DNA of 5,827 nucleotides, from the NCBI GenBank assembly GCA_003517725.1, contig DOZZ01000252.1, forward strand, positions 750 to 6,576, read 5' to 3'. Below are positions 1-4,671 of this stretch, one piece after another (the first letter of the stretch is position 1; the number at the start of each line of letters is the position of its first letter). The stretch comes from Bryobacterales bacterium. GTDB lineage: Bacteria; Acidobacteriota; Terriglobia; Bryobacterales; Bryobacteraceae. The notes beneath the pieces were generated by a model. That model was not told where the DNA came from, did not search any database, and worked only from the letters and a program-made list of their open reading frames with translations. The translations under genes were made by a program, and so were the position numbers.

Positions 1-192
1 GTGGGGCGCATGTTCTATTCGGCGTCGACCATGCTTTGCACGCCGGCGTCGCAGTCGCAGGAAGTGGCGCTGTGTTTGGGGGCGCAGGCGGGCGAGGGGC
101 GGCTGCGAGAAGTGATCACCAGCGGCGGGTTCACGCGCTTCCGGCGGGCTACTGAGACGCCGTTCAATATGGTGCTGGAGGCGCGGCCTTAG
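1..192 (+). CDS. C-terminal end of a probable class I SAM-dependent methyltransferase (5' truncated)
   Basis: The reading frame is open from the first base to a TAG at 190-192, so this is the tail of a gene that begins outside the window; the GTG at base 1 need not be the start. The roughly 63 visible residues contain the segments MLCTPASQSQEVALCLGAQ, then GGFTRFRRATETPFNMVLE and a final ARP. This pattern resembles the C-terminus of winged-helix plus Rossmann methyltransferases of the Rv2258c type, where this part forms the last strands of the catalytic domain. The SAM-binding glycine motif lies upstream and cannot be seen, so substrate and activity are unknown. The family call is from memory of related sequences. 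The next gene on the same strand follows after a 76-nt leader. Confidence 0.6.
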   Translation: MGRMFYSASTMLCTPASQSQEVALCLGAQAGEGRLREVITSGGFTRFRRATETPFNMVLEARP

Positions 193-208
193 ACGCTTCA
201 CCGAGTGC

Positions 209-227
209 CTTTGGTTGTTTACCGAAG
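209..227 (+). promoter_or_regulatory. Stem-loop in the leader of the small secreted protein gene
   Basis: CTTTGGT (209-215) can pair with ACCGAAG (221-227) to give seven pairs, one of them T-G, closed by a 5-nt loop. It lies 17 nt after the methyltransferase stop and 5 nt before a second, stronger stem-loop. There is no run of T after it, so it is a poor intrinsic terminator. It could be a 3'-end stabiliser of the upstream message or part of a two-hairpin leader structure. Confidence 0.4.
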
Positions 228-232
228 TCGCG

Positions 233-258
233 CCTCCTGCGTCCATCAGAGCAGGAGG
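233..258 (+). promoter_or_regulatory. Hairpin that sequesters the Shine-Dalgarno sequence of the 72-aa gene
   Basis: CCTCCTGC (233-240) and GCAGGAGG (251-258) form a perfect 8-bp inverted repeat, six pairs being G-C, around a 10-nt loop. The right arm contains the complete Shine-Dalgarno core AGGAGG (253-258), which sits 10 nt before the ATG at 269. When folded, the ribosome site would be fully paired, so translation of the downstream gene should depend on opening the hairpin. The stem is followed by ATTTTG, a very short T-run, so a weak terminator role for the upstream gene is an alternative. The pairing is seen directly; the function is inferred. Confidence 0.6.
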
Positions 259-268
259 ATTTTGCTCG

Positions 269-487
269 ATGAACATCAAAACAGCCGGCGCTTTGGCCGC
301 CGTGGTTTTGGCCTTGGGCGGGACGTCGGCGGACTCCGCCGAGCGCGAACTGCGGGAATTCGCGGGCAAATGGAATCGCGGCCACTTCGATAAGGGCGAG
401 CTCGACGATTCCATGGCCAGCATCCAGCACGTGGCCGACAATAACCGCATGCCGTCCGGCAACCGCGGCGCCCTGATCGGCGTATAG
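269..487 (+). CDS. Small predicted secreted protein, 72 aa, unknown function
   Basis: The ATG at 269 is chosen because a strong AGGAGG lies at 253-258 and because the product then starts with a classical signal peptide; an in-frame ATG at 215 would add a non-signal-like extension that crosses the ribosome site. Residues 1-22 have a short basic start (NIK) followed by a hydrophobic Ala/Leu/Val core, with possible cleavage near the SADSAE segment. The mature part (about 50 residues) is charged and probably helical, with ELREFAGKW, DKGELDDSM and VADNNRMPSGNR. I do not recognise a named family. From loose memory, similar small periplasmic proteins continue with another helix after the NNRMP segment, so this copy may be shortened at its 3' end. 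The stop TAG is 8 nt before an alternative start of the next gene, which suggests shared transcription. Its translation is likely controlled by the hairpin over its ribosome site. Confidence 0.65.
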   Translation: MNIKTAGALAAVVLALGGTSADSAERELREFAGKWNRGHFDKGELDDSMASIQHVADNNRMPSGNRGALIGV

Positions 488-488
488 T
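483..488 (+). promoter_or_regulatory. Possible -10 element for the YbjQ-like gene
   Basis: TATAGT differs from TATAAT at one position. It overlaps the stop codon of the small secreted gene (485-487). Transcription would start near 494-496. No good -35 hexamer is visible about 17 bp upstream, so support is limited to the -10 match and position. Confidence 0.2.
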
Positions 489-525
489 AATACGCATGGC
501 GTACGCAGGGGCAGTTCCGCATCAC

Positions 526-846
526 ATGGTGACGACCGCGTTCGTGCTGGACGGGTTTCGCGTTACCCGCAACATCGGCATTGTGCGCGGCATTACGGTC
601 CGCTCGCGTTCGGTGCTCGGGACTATTGCGGGCTCGTTGCAGACCATCGTGGGCGGTAATATTTCGATGTTTACCTCGCTTTGCGAACGAGCCCGCGAGG
701 AGGCTTTCGACTTGATGCTGGAACATGCCGGGCAACTGGGCGCGAACGCGGTCATAGGCATGCGCTATGACGCCAATGACGTGATGTCGGGCGTGACCGA
801 GGTGCTGGCGTACGGTACGGCGGTCGTCGTCGAACCGCTGGCGTAA
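526..846 (+). CDS. ybjQ: YbjQ / UPF0145 family protein, 106 aa
   Basis: The protein matches the YbjQ (UPF0145, formerly DUF74) family: an N-terminal TTAFVLDGFRV strand, then GIVRGITVRSR (residues 18-28), the central IVGGNISMFTSLCERAREEA (41-60), and the C-terminal LGANAVIGMRYD (71-82) and YGTAVVVEP (96-104). Family members are about 100-110 residues, cytoplasmic, and often called putative heavy-metal-binding; the biochemical role is not established. I favour the ATG at 526 because family members usually begin just before the TT strand and because AGGGG lies at 507-511, though at a long spacing. An in-frame ATG at 496 would add ten residues and has no Shine-Dalgarno sequence. The gene follows the secreted 72-aa gene and converges on dnaB, with only 3 nt between the two stop codons. 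Confidence 0.88.
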   Translation: MVTTAFVLDGFRVTRNIGIVRGITVRSRSVLGTIAGSLQTIVGGNISMFTSLCERAREEAFDLMLEHAGQLGANAVIGMRYDANDVMSGVTEVLAYGTAVVVEPLA

Positions 847-849
847 CGG

Positions 850-2211
850 CTACTCGGGCACGTCTTCGATGTCTTGCGCGCGGTTTTCGAACTTAGTCAG
901 CGAGTGCAGGAACACCATGTCGATCTTGCCTACCGGCCCGTTGCGCTGTTTGGCGAGGATCAGTTCGGCCAGGCCGCGCAGGTCTTCGCGGTCGCGCTTG
1001 TAGACCTCCTCGCGGAAGATGAATCCCACGAGATCGGCGTCCTGCTCGATGCTGCCCGATTCGCGAAGGTCGCTCAATTGCGGGCGATGATCGCCCTGGC
1101 GCGTTTCGGGGGCGCGGCTCAACTGCGAGAGCACCAGCATGGGCACGTTCAGCTCTTTGGCCAGCAGCTTCATGCCGCGCGATAACGCGCTGACCTCCTG
1201 GTTGCGATTCTCCGAACGGCCGCGCGCGCTCATCAGCTGGAGGTAATCGACGATAACCAGGCCCAGCGGCTGCTCCGCTTGCAGGCGCCGCAATTTGGCG
1301 TGCATGTCCATCAGGTTCACGCCCGGCGTGTCGTCGATATAGATCGGCGCCTCCACCATTTCGTTGGCCGCATGCCGCAGCTTGGAGCGCTCCTCCTGGG
1401 TCAGGTAGCCGGCCCGAAAACGCTGGCTGTCGACGTAGGCCGAGGCGCACAACATGCGCGTCAGCAGGCTCTCGTTCGACATTTCGAGCGAGAAAATGGC
1501 CACCGGCTGGCGCAGCTTGGTCGCCACGTGCCACGCGATGTTCAGCGCGAACGCGGTCTTGCCCATCGAAGGCCGCGCGGCCAGAATGATTAGTTCGCCG
1601 GGGTGCAGGCCGCCGGTCATCTCGTCGAGTTTCGTGAAGCCGGTGCTGATGCCTTTGATGCGCTTGCTGGGGTCGAGGAACGCGTTGATGCCGCCCTGGT
1701 AATTGCGGATGACGTCGAGCGGCGTGACCAGCCCCTGGTTGGCGCGCGCCTCGCCCAGCTTCAGCAGGGATTCCTCGGCGCCGGCCAGAATCTGGTCCGG
1801 CTCGTCAGCCTCCAACAGCGCGCGGTTCATCAACTGCTGCGCCATGCCGATAATGCGGCGCAGTACGGACTTATCCTTGATGATCTTGACGTAGCTGTCG
1901 AGGTTCGAGACGCGCGGCAGGCCGTCGTCGAGCGAGACCAGGTAGGTCAGCCCGTCGACCGATTCCAGTTCGCCGTGGCGCATCAGCTCATTGGCAATGG
2001 TGACGCGGTCGATACGCTCGCCGCGGTCATTGATCTGGAGCATGCGGACGAAGATCTTACGATGTTTCTCGAGCGAAAAATCGTCCGCGCCGAGGGTGCC
2101 GGCGACGCCCACGAAGGCCGAATCGTCCAGCATGACGCAGCCCAGCACAAAGCGCTCCGCATCGACATTGGACGGCAGGCCTCGATCCAGTGCGAGGCTA
2201 GGGGATGACAT
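850..2211 (-). CDS. dnaB: Replicative DNA helicase DnaB
   Basis: This is the hexameric helicase that unwinds DNA at the replication fork and works with the DnaG primase. From the ATG at 2211 it has 453 residues, normal for DnaB. The N-terminal domain (about 12-110) opens with the usual SNVDAERFVLGCVMLDD pattern. The RecA-like C-terminal domain shows the Walker A ARPSMGKT (212-219), the SLEMS segment with the catalytic glutamate (241-245), Walker B VIVDYLQLM (319-327), LSDLRESGSIEQDAD (379-393) and the arginine-finger segment LAKQRNGP (419-426). No intein or insertion is seen. The ATG is preferred to a GTG at 2220 because AGGTGG (2217-2222) lies 5 nt upstream of the ATG and overlaps the GTG. 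The stop is TAG, facing the ybjQ-like gene. It is divergent from tRNA-Arg across an AT-richer gap that carries DnaA-box-like sites. Confidence 0.97.
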   Translation of the reverse strand: MSSPSLALDRGLPSNVDAERFVLGCVMLDDSAFVGVAGTLGADDFSLEKHRKIFVRMLQINDRGERIDRVTIANELMRHGELESVDGLTYLVSLDDGLPRVSNLDSYVKIIKDKSVLRRIIGMAQQLMNRALLEADEPDQILAGAEESLLKLGEARANQGLVTPLDVIRNYQGGINAFLDPSKRIKGISTGFTKLDEMTGGLHPGELIILAARPSMGKTAFALNIAWHVATKLRQPVAIFSLEMSNESLLTRMLCASAYVDSQRFRAGYLTQEERSKLRHAANEMVEAPIYIDDTPGVNLMDMHAKLRRLQAEQPLGLVIVDYLQLMSARGRSENRNQEVSALSRGMKLLAKELNVPMLVLSQLSRAPETRQGDHRPQLSDLRESGSIEQDADLVGFIFREEVYKRDREDLRGLAELILAKQRNGPVGKIDMVFLHSLTKFENRAQDIEDVPE

Positions 2212-2239
2212 GGCCACCACCTACCCTAGCTCTGCTCGC

Positions 2240-2260
2240 TGTGCAATAGACTGTGCAAAA
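2240..2260 (-). repeat. Direct repeat of TTGCACAG, 12-bp spacing, DnaA-box-like, upstream of dnaB
   Basis: On the - strand the octamer TTGCACAG occurs twice (2251-2258 and 2239-2246), one helical turn apart, 30-50 bp before the dnaB start. With neighbours, the distal copy reads TTTTGCACA (2252-2260), an exact match to the E. coli DnaA-box consensus TTWTNCACA, and the proximal copy reads TATTGCACA (2240-2248), with one mismatch. This could be a DnaA binding site, or an operator for another regulator of dnaB. The repeat is seen; the function is inferred. Confidence 0.4.
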
Positions 2261-2314
2261 GAAAAGAATTCCGGGCGATTCGGAACTGCTTTCGGTGCCG
2301 GAACTTGCGGTGAG

Positions 2315-2344
2315 TTTTGCAAAATCTTCCACAGCCTCTCCACA
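2315..2344 (+). promoter_or_regulatory. Palindrome and two further DnaA-box-like 9-mers in the dnaB / tRNA-Arg gap
   Basis: TTTTGCAAAA (2315-2324) is a perfect 10-bp palindrome. Directly after it lie TCTTCCACA (2325-2333) and CTCTCCACA (2336-2344), with one and two mismatches respectively to TTWTNCACA, on the + strand and 11 bp apart. Single mismatched boxes occur by chance; the clustering with two more boxes 65-85 bp away is what makes them worth noting. Confidence 0.3.
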
Positions 2345-2383
2345 AAAACAGAATACCGTAGAAATGTTCCGGGTGACACGCGT

Positions 2384-2389
2384 TAGAAT
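2384..2389 (+). promoter_or_regulatory. Possible -10 element of the tRNA-Arg promoter
   Basis: TAGAAT matches TATAAT at four of six positions and ends 19 nt before the tRNA, a suitable distance for a short 5' leader. I see no convincing -35 hexamer at the expected spacing, so this is tentative. Confidence 0.25.
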
Positions 2390-2408
2390 CGAAATGGCGC
2401 AACAGTGC

Positions 2409-2485
2409 GGGCGCGTAGCTCAGTTGGATAGAGCATCTGCCTTCTAAGCAGAGGGTCGCAGGTTCGAGTCCTGCCGCGCCTACCA
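2409..2485 (+). tRNA. tRNA-Arg (anticodon UCU)
   Basis: A complete 77-nt cloverleaf with encoded CCA can be folded. The acceptor stem is GGGCGCG with CGCGCCT, where the terminal pair 1-72 is G-U rather than G-C. The D stem is GCTC/GAGC with the AGTTGGATA loop. The anticodon stem TCTGC/GCAGA closes the loop CTTCTAA with anticodon TCT at 2443-2445. The variable loop is 5 nt. The T stem is GCAGG/CCTGC with TTCGAGT. The discriminator base is A. It decodes AGA and AGG arginine codons. No intron is present. Confidence 0.97.
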
Positions 2486-2516
2486 AATTCCAGGAACTGC
2501 GGGGAACGTTTGTGCG

Positions 2517-2522
2517 TATGAT
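2517..2522 (+). promoter_or_regulatory. Possible -10 element placing transcription start at the ATG of the 129-aa gene
   Basis: TATGAT (one mismatch to TATAAT) ends 6 nt before the ATG at 2529, so transcription would begin at or next to the start codon. The gene has no Shine-Dalgarno sequence at usable distance, which fits a leaderless message. No clear -35 is visible. Confidence 0.25.
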
Positions 2523-2528
2523 CGTTGC

Positions 2529-2918
2529 ATGCTACGCGTCACTCTACTGGCAATGTTCCTGCTGGGCTTCTCTGCTGTTGCGGCGGACCGCTCGGGCGAA
2601 TACGTGGGCACCTACACCAGCAGCGAGGGCGATGCGGCCGGGAAGCTTCGCATCGTGATTCAGAAAGACGGTGACACTGGCTGGAGCTGCAAAGTGTTCT
2701 TTACGCCGGGGGACGAGGAGATCGCCACCAAACCGGGTAGCTGCTCAGTGGACAACGACAAGATTACGACCGAGTTCGATGCCGACCATGGAGACGCATC
2801 GTTCCACGCCACGCTGAAGGGAACGGCTGTCGACGAGAAATCATTCGAGGGCACCTACGCCACGGCGGCAGGCGGGGAGGCGGGCGATCATGGCAAGTGG
2901 AAGGTGTCGCGGCGGTAG
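2529..2918 (+). CDS. Predicted secreted beta-rich protein, 129 aa, unknown function
   Basis: The ATG at 2529 gives an evident signal peptide: MLR, a hydrophobic core (residues 4-15) and an AVAA cleavage region, so the mature protein probably begins near residue 19 or 20. The mature part of about 110 residues alternates short predicted strands with Gly/Asp-rich turns. It begins with GEYVGTYTSSEGDAAGK (23-39) and ends with a similar FEGTYATAAGGEAGDHGKW (106-124). The pattern suggests a small beta-barrel or sandwich that closes on itself. Two cysteines (54 and 72) could form a disulphide after export. There is no lipobox cysteine and no further membrane segment, so it is probably periplasmic or secreted. 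I do not recognise a named family. It follows tRNA-Arg by 43 nt with no Shine-Dalgarno sequence, and converges with the 166-aa secreted gene 10 nt away. Confidence 0.8.
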   Translation: MLRVTLLAMFLLGFSAVAADRSGEYVGTYTSSEGDAAGKLRIVIQKDGDTGWSCKVFFTPGDEEIATKPGSCSVDNDKITTEFDADHGDASFHATLKGTAVDEKSFEGTYATAAGGEAGDHGKWKVSRR

Positions 2919-2928
2919 AAGACTGCCC

Positions 2929-3429
2929 CTAAAACGGATCCTTCGTCTGCTTCGCCCCGCATAAGCGCGCGGCGTGCGCGAAGGCCTTGGCTACCCGTTC
3001 CGCTACCCGGGAATCCTGGAACTCCAACTCCAGCTGCGTGACGTTGGAATCCTTCTGGGTGCGTACGTTGTTGTAGTAGCGGGTCGAATGGATTTGTATC
3101 TTCGGCTCGGAGTTGTAAGTCACGACGCGCAGCATGCCGATGCTGTCCCAACCTTTGATCTGCGAGACGTCCAGGTCGGCGAAGTTTAGTTCCTTAGCCA
3201 GGATCACCGAGCCGCTGAAACGATTGCCGATTTCGGCGTGTGTCCAGCCGATACGGCAGGCGTCGGAGTGCACCGCCACGATGCGGTTGTCGCTTACGTA
3301 GATCTCCCGGCCATCGTCCAGCAGACTGCGCTCGATGAAGGCTACGGTTTCGGCGAGAGTGGGCTCCTCGCCTGGGCTCGCGGCTGGCAACGCTAGCGCA
3401 AGTATGGTCAACGCCGGAAGTATACGCAT
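2929..3429 (-). CDS. Predicted secreted protein, 166 aa, unknown function
   Basis: The product begins with a clear signal peptide (MRILPALTILALALPAAS, cleavage probably near residue 18-20). It is followed by a helix-like PTLAETVAFIERSL segment (23-36), a strand-rich middle (about 42-136), and a C-terminal helix RVAERVAKAFAHAARLCGA (141-159) ending in KDPF. Two cysteines, 58 and 157, could pair, linking the core to the last helix. Related-looking sequences recur in Acidobacteriota as I recall them, but I know of no assigned function. The ATG at 3429 is preceded only by a weak GGACGG-like ribosome site. The gene lies 62 nt after the DUF2156 gene on the same strand and has a plausible promoter of its own in that gap, so it may be transcribed alone or together with it. 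Its stop faces that of the other secreted gene. Confidence 0.8.
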   Translation of the reverse strand: MRILPALTILALALPAASPGEEPTLAETVAFIERSLLDDGREIYVSDNRIVAVHSDACRIGWTHAEIGNRFSGSVILAKELNFADLDVSQIKGWDSIGMLRVVTYNSEPKIQIHSTRYYNNVRTQKDSNVTQLELEFQDSRVAERVAKAFAHAARLCGAKQTKDPF

Positions 3430-3463
3430 ACCGTGGTTACCGTCCAGTTCTCAAAGGTTCAGG

Positions 3464-3491
3464 ATAGTACAACCGATCGGCCTGAAACCAA
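3464..3491 (-). promoter_or_regulatory. Candidate sigma-70-type promoter of the 166-aa secreted gene
   Basis: Reading the - strand, TTGGTT (3491-3486) and TACTAT (3469-3464) are separated by 16 nt. They match the -35 and -10 consensus at three and four of six positions. Transcription would start near 3457, giving a leader of about 28 nt. It begins immediately after the DUF2156 stop codon. Confidence 0.3.
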
Positions 3492-4538
3492 CTATTTAGC
3501 GGGCCACAGCCGGGCCAGTTCGCGCCGCCCCGCGTGCCCCAGCGCGAGGGCGATGGCGCGCCACGGGGCGATCCCGGAGAAGGCCTCGCCGATGGCGTAT
3601 AGGGCGAAGGGTGAGAAGCGGCGCTCGTTCGAAATGGCGTACACCGGCTCCCAGGCATCGGGCTCCATCTTGCCGCGGAAGCGCTCCAGCCCCTGAAAAT
3701 TGTAGAAGCGGTTGGAGTAGGAGCGCGCAAATCGCATCATGGCGCTGAGCCAGGCTGGGTTTTCGGCCAGCGCGCGGTCCGCGTGGTTCGAAAGCGCCAC
3801 CAGCCCCAGCGTGACGTAGTGGCGGTCCTGGCCGGCGAACTGCCGCATCGCCGCATCGATCAGCAGCTCGCTGGTGCCGTTCGGCGCGCGTGGCGAGCGC
3901 GCCACCTGCTCCACCAGGTACCCTTGACGCGCCGGCACCGGGGAGGCCACTAGAAACGCCACGGCCTTTTCCTGCTGCCGAGCGACGAGCAGCATGCGGT
4001 CCGCCACTTCGCCCTGCAGCGTTTCGGGCTCCGTTAGAAAATGCAGCGGCGGCAGACAGCGCGTCCCCGTCCATTCGCGCAGCACGCGTTGCAACTCCGG
4101 ATCCGTGCGGCCCTCGCGCGGATCGAGCGGTAGCACTTCCACGCCTTTGTTGCGCGCGCGGTTCAGTTGCGCCCGCAGCGAACTGTGCCGCTCGACAATC
4201 GCGGGCCAATGCCTCGGGTCCCAGACCGGCTCGGCGCCGATCGCAACGGTAGAGTGCTGTGACGATGCCGCAAAAAGTTGCCGCAGACGCTCCGTCGCGC
4301 ACACATAGCAAACGCGGCAGCCGAGACCCGCGGCGAACGCCTCGAACTCGGCCGTGACCCGCGGCAGCGCTTGCATCGGACACACCGGCGCGCCCGCCGC
4401 CAGGAGAAATTTTCCGCGCCGCGTGTAGCCGACCACCGCCGGACTCTCGCTGGAAAACCAGTGGTCGATGCCCGGATTCAGGATCTGGTAGGCGGTCGCG
4501 TTCCAGCCGAAGGTCATCACTAGCTCGCGCGCGGTCAT
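3492..4538 (-). CDS. Stand-alone DUF2156 protein, MprF-like (phosphatidylglycerol lysyltransferase C-terminal) domain
   Basis: All 348 residues correspond to the DUF2156 / LPG-synthase C-terminal domain, a double GNAT-like fold. In MprF this domain moves an aminoacyl group from charged tRNA to phosphatidylglycerol. Family features seen: NATAYQILNPGIDHWF (13-28), AAGAPVCP (47-54), IGAEPVWDP (100-108), SLRAQLNRARNKG (120-132), APNGTSELLID (218-228), TLGLVALSNHAD (243-254), and NRFYNFQGLERFRGK (276-290) followed by WEPVYA (296-301). The last resembles the corresponding MprF C-terminal signature. The eight or more N-terminal membrane helices (flippase part) of MprF are absent, and only a moderately hydrophobic C-terminal stretch (310-333) could touch the membrane. 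Whether it aminoacylates a lipid is therefore inference; some relatives are of unknown role. The ATG at 4538 fits the family start. It is divergent from tRNA-Val, 38 bp away. Confidence 0.85.
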   Translation of the reverse strand: MTARELVMTFGWNATAYQILNPGIDHWFSSESPAVVGYTRRGKFLLAAGAPVCPMQALPRVTAEFEAFAAGLGCRVCYVCATERLRQLFAASSQHSTVAIGAEPVWDPRHWPAIVERHSSLRAQLNRARNKGVEVLPLDPREGRTDPELQRVLREWTGTRCLPPLHFLTEPETLQGEVADRMLLVARQQEKAVAFLVASPVPARQGYLVEQVARSPRAPNGTSELLIDAAMRQFAGQDRHYVTLGLVALSNHADRALAENPAWLSAMMRFARSYSNRFYNFQGLERFRGKMEPDAWEPVYAISNERRFSPFALYAIGEAFSGIAPWRAIALALGHAGRRELARLWPAK

Positions 4539-4548
4539 CCTGGCGGCA

Positions 4549-4560
4549 TACCAAATGGTA
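4549..4560. repeat. Short inverted repeat between DUF2156 gene and tRNA-Val
   Basis: TACCA (4549-4553) and TGGTA (4556-4560) flank AA. The site lies in the only 38 bp between two divergent genes, 11 bp before the DUF2156 ATG and 17 bp before tRNA-Val. It could be a small operator or a chance palindrome. The right arm overlaps TGGTAATCT (4556-4564), a weak extended -10 candidate for the tRNA. Confidence 0.25.
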
Positions 4561-4576
4561 ATCTGAAAACTTGGCC

Positions 4577-4653
4577 GGGCGGTTAGCTCAGTCGGTTAGA
4601 GCACTTCGTTTACACCGAAGGGGTCCGGGGTTCGAGTCCCTGACCGCCCACCA
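4577..4653 (+). tRNA. tRNA-Val (anticodon UAC)
   Basis: A complete 77-nt cloverleaf with encoded CCA. The acceptor stem GGGCGGT pairs fully with ACCGCCC. The D stem is GCTC/GAGC. The anticodon stem CTTCG/CGAAG closes the loop TTTACAC with anticodon TAC at 4611-4613. The T stem is CGGGG/CCCTG (one G-U pair) with TTCGAGT, and the discriminator base is A. It decodes GTA and GTG. The MlaD-family gene starts only 18 nt after its CCA, so the primary transcript probably carries both and is cut by tRNA processing enzymes. Confidence 0.97.
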
Positions 4654-4671
4654 CGGAAAGCGTCTTCCTTC

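Noticed and set aside
893..1534. 213-codon frame on the - strand inside dnaB
   Set aside because: Frame-shifted copy of the dnaB coding sequence with Arg/Pro/Ala-rich composition and no family pattern.
1603..2208. 201-codon + strand frame opposite dnaB
   Set aside because: Antisense to a certain gene; it follows from the dnaB codon bias and shows no ribosome site or domain.
2226..2486. 86-codon - strand frame across tRNA-Arg
   Set aside because: Its beginning (GAAGLEPATLCLEGRC) is the classic translation of an antisense tRNA, a common false annotation.
2486..2528. Terminator after tRNA-Arg
   Set aside because: No stable stem followed by a T-run could be found; the gap has only short imperfect pairings.
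3496..4554. 352-codon open frame on the - strand, overlapping the DUF2156 gene in another frame
   Set aside because: It is rich in Arg, Ala and Gly with no motif, while the overlapping frame carries all DUF2156 signatures.
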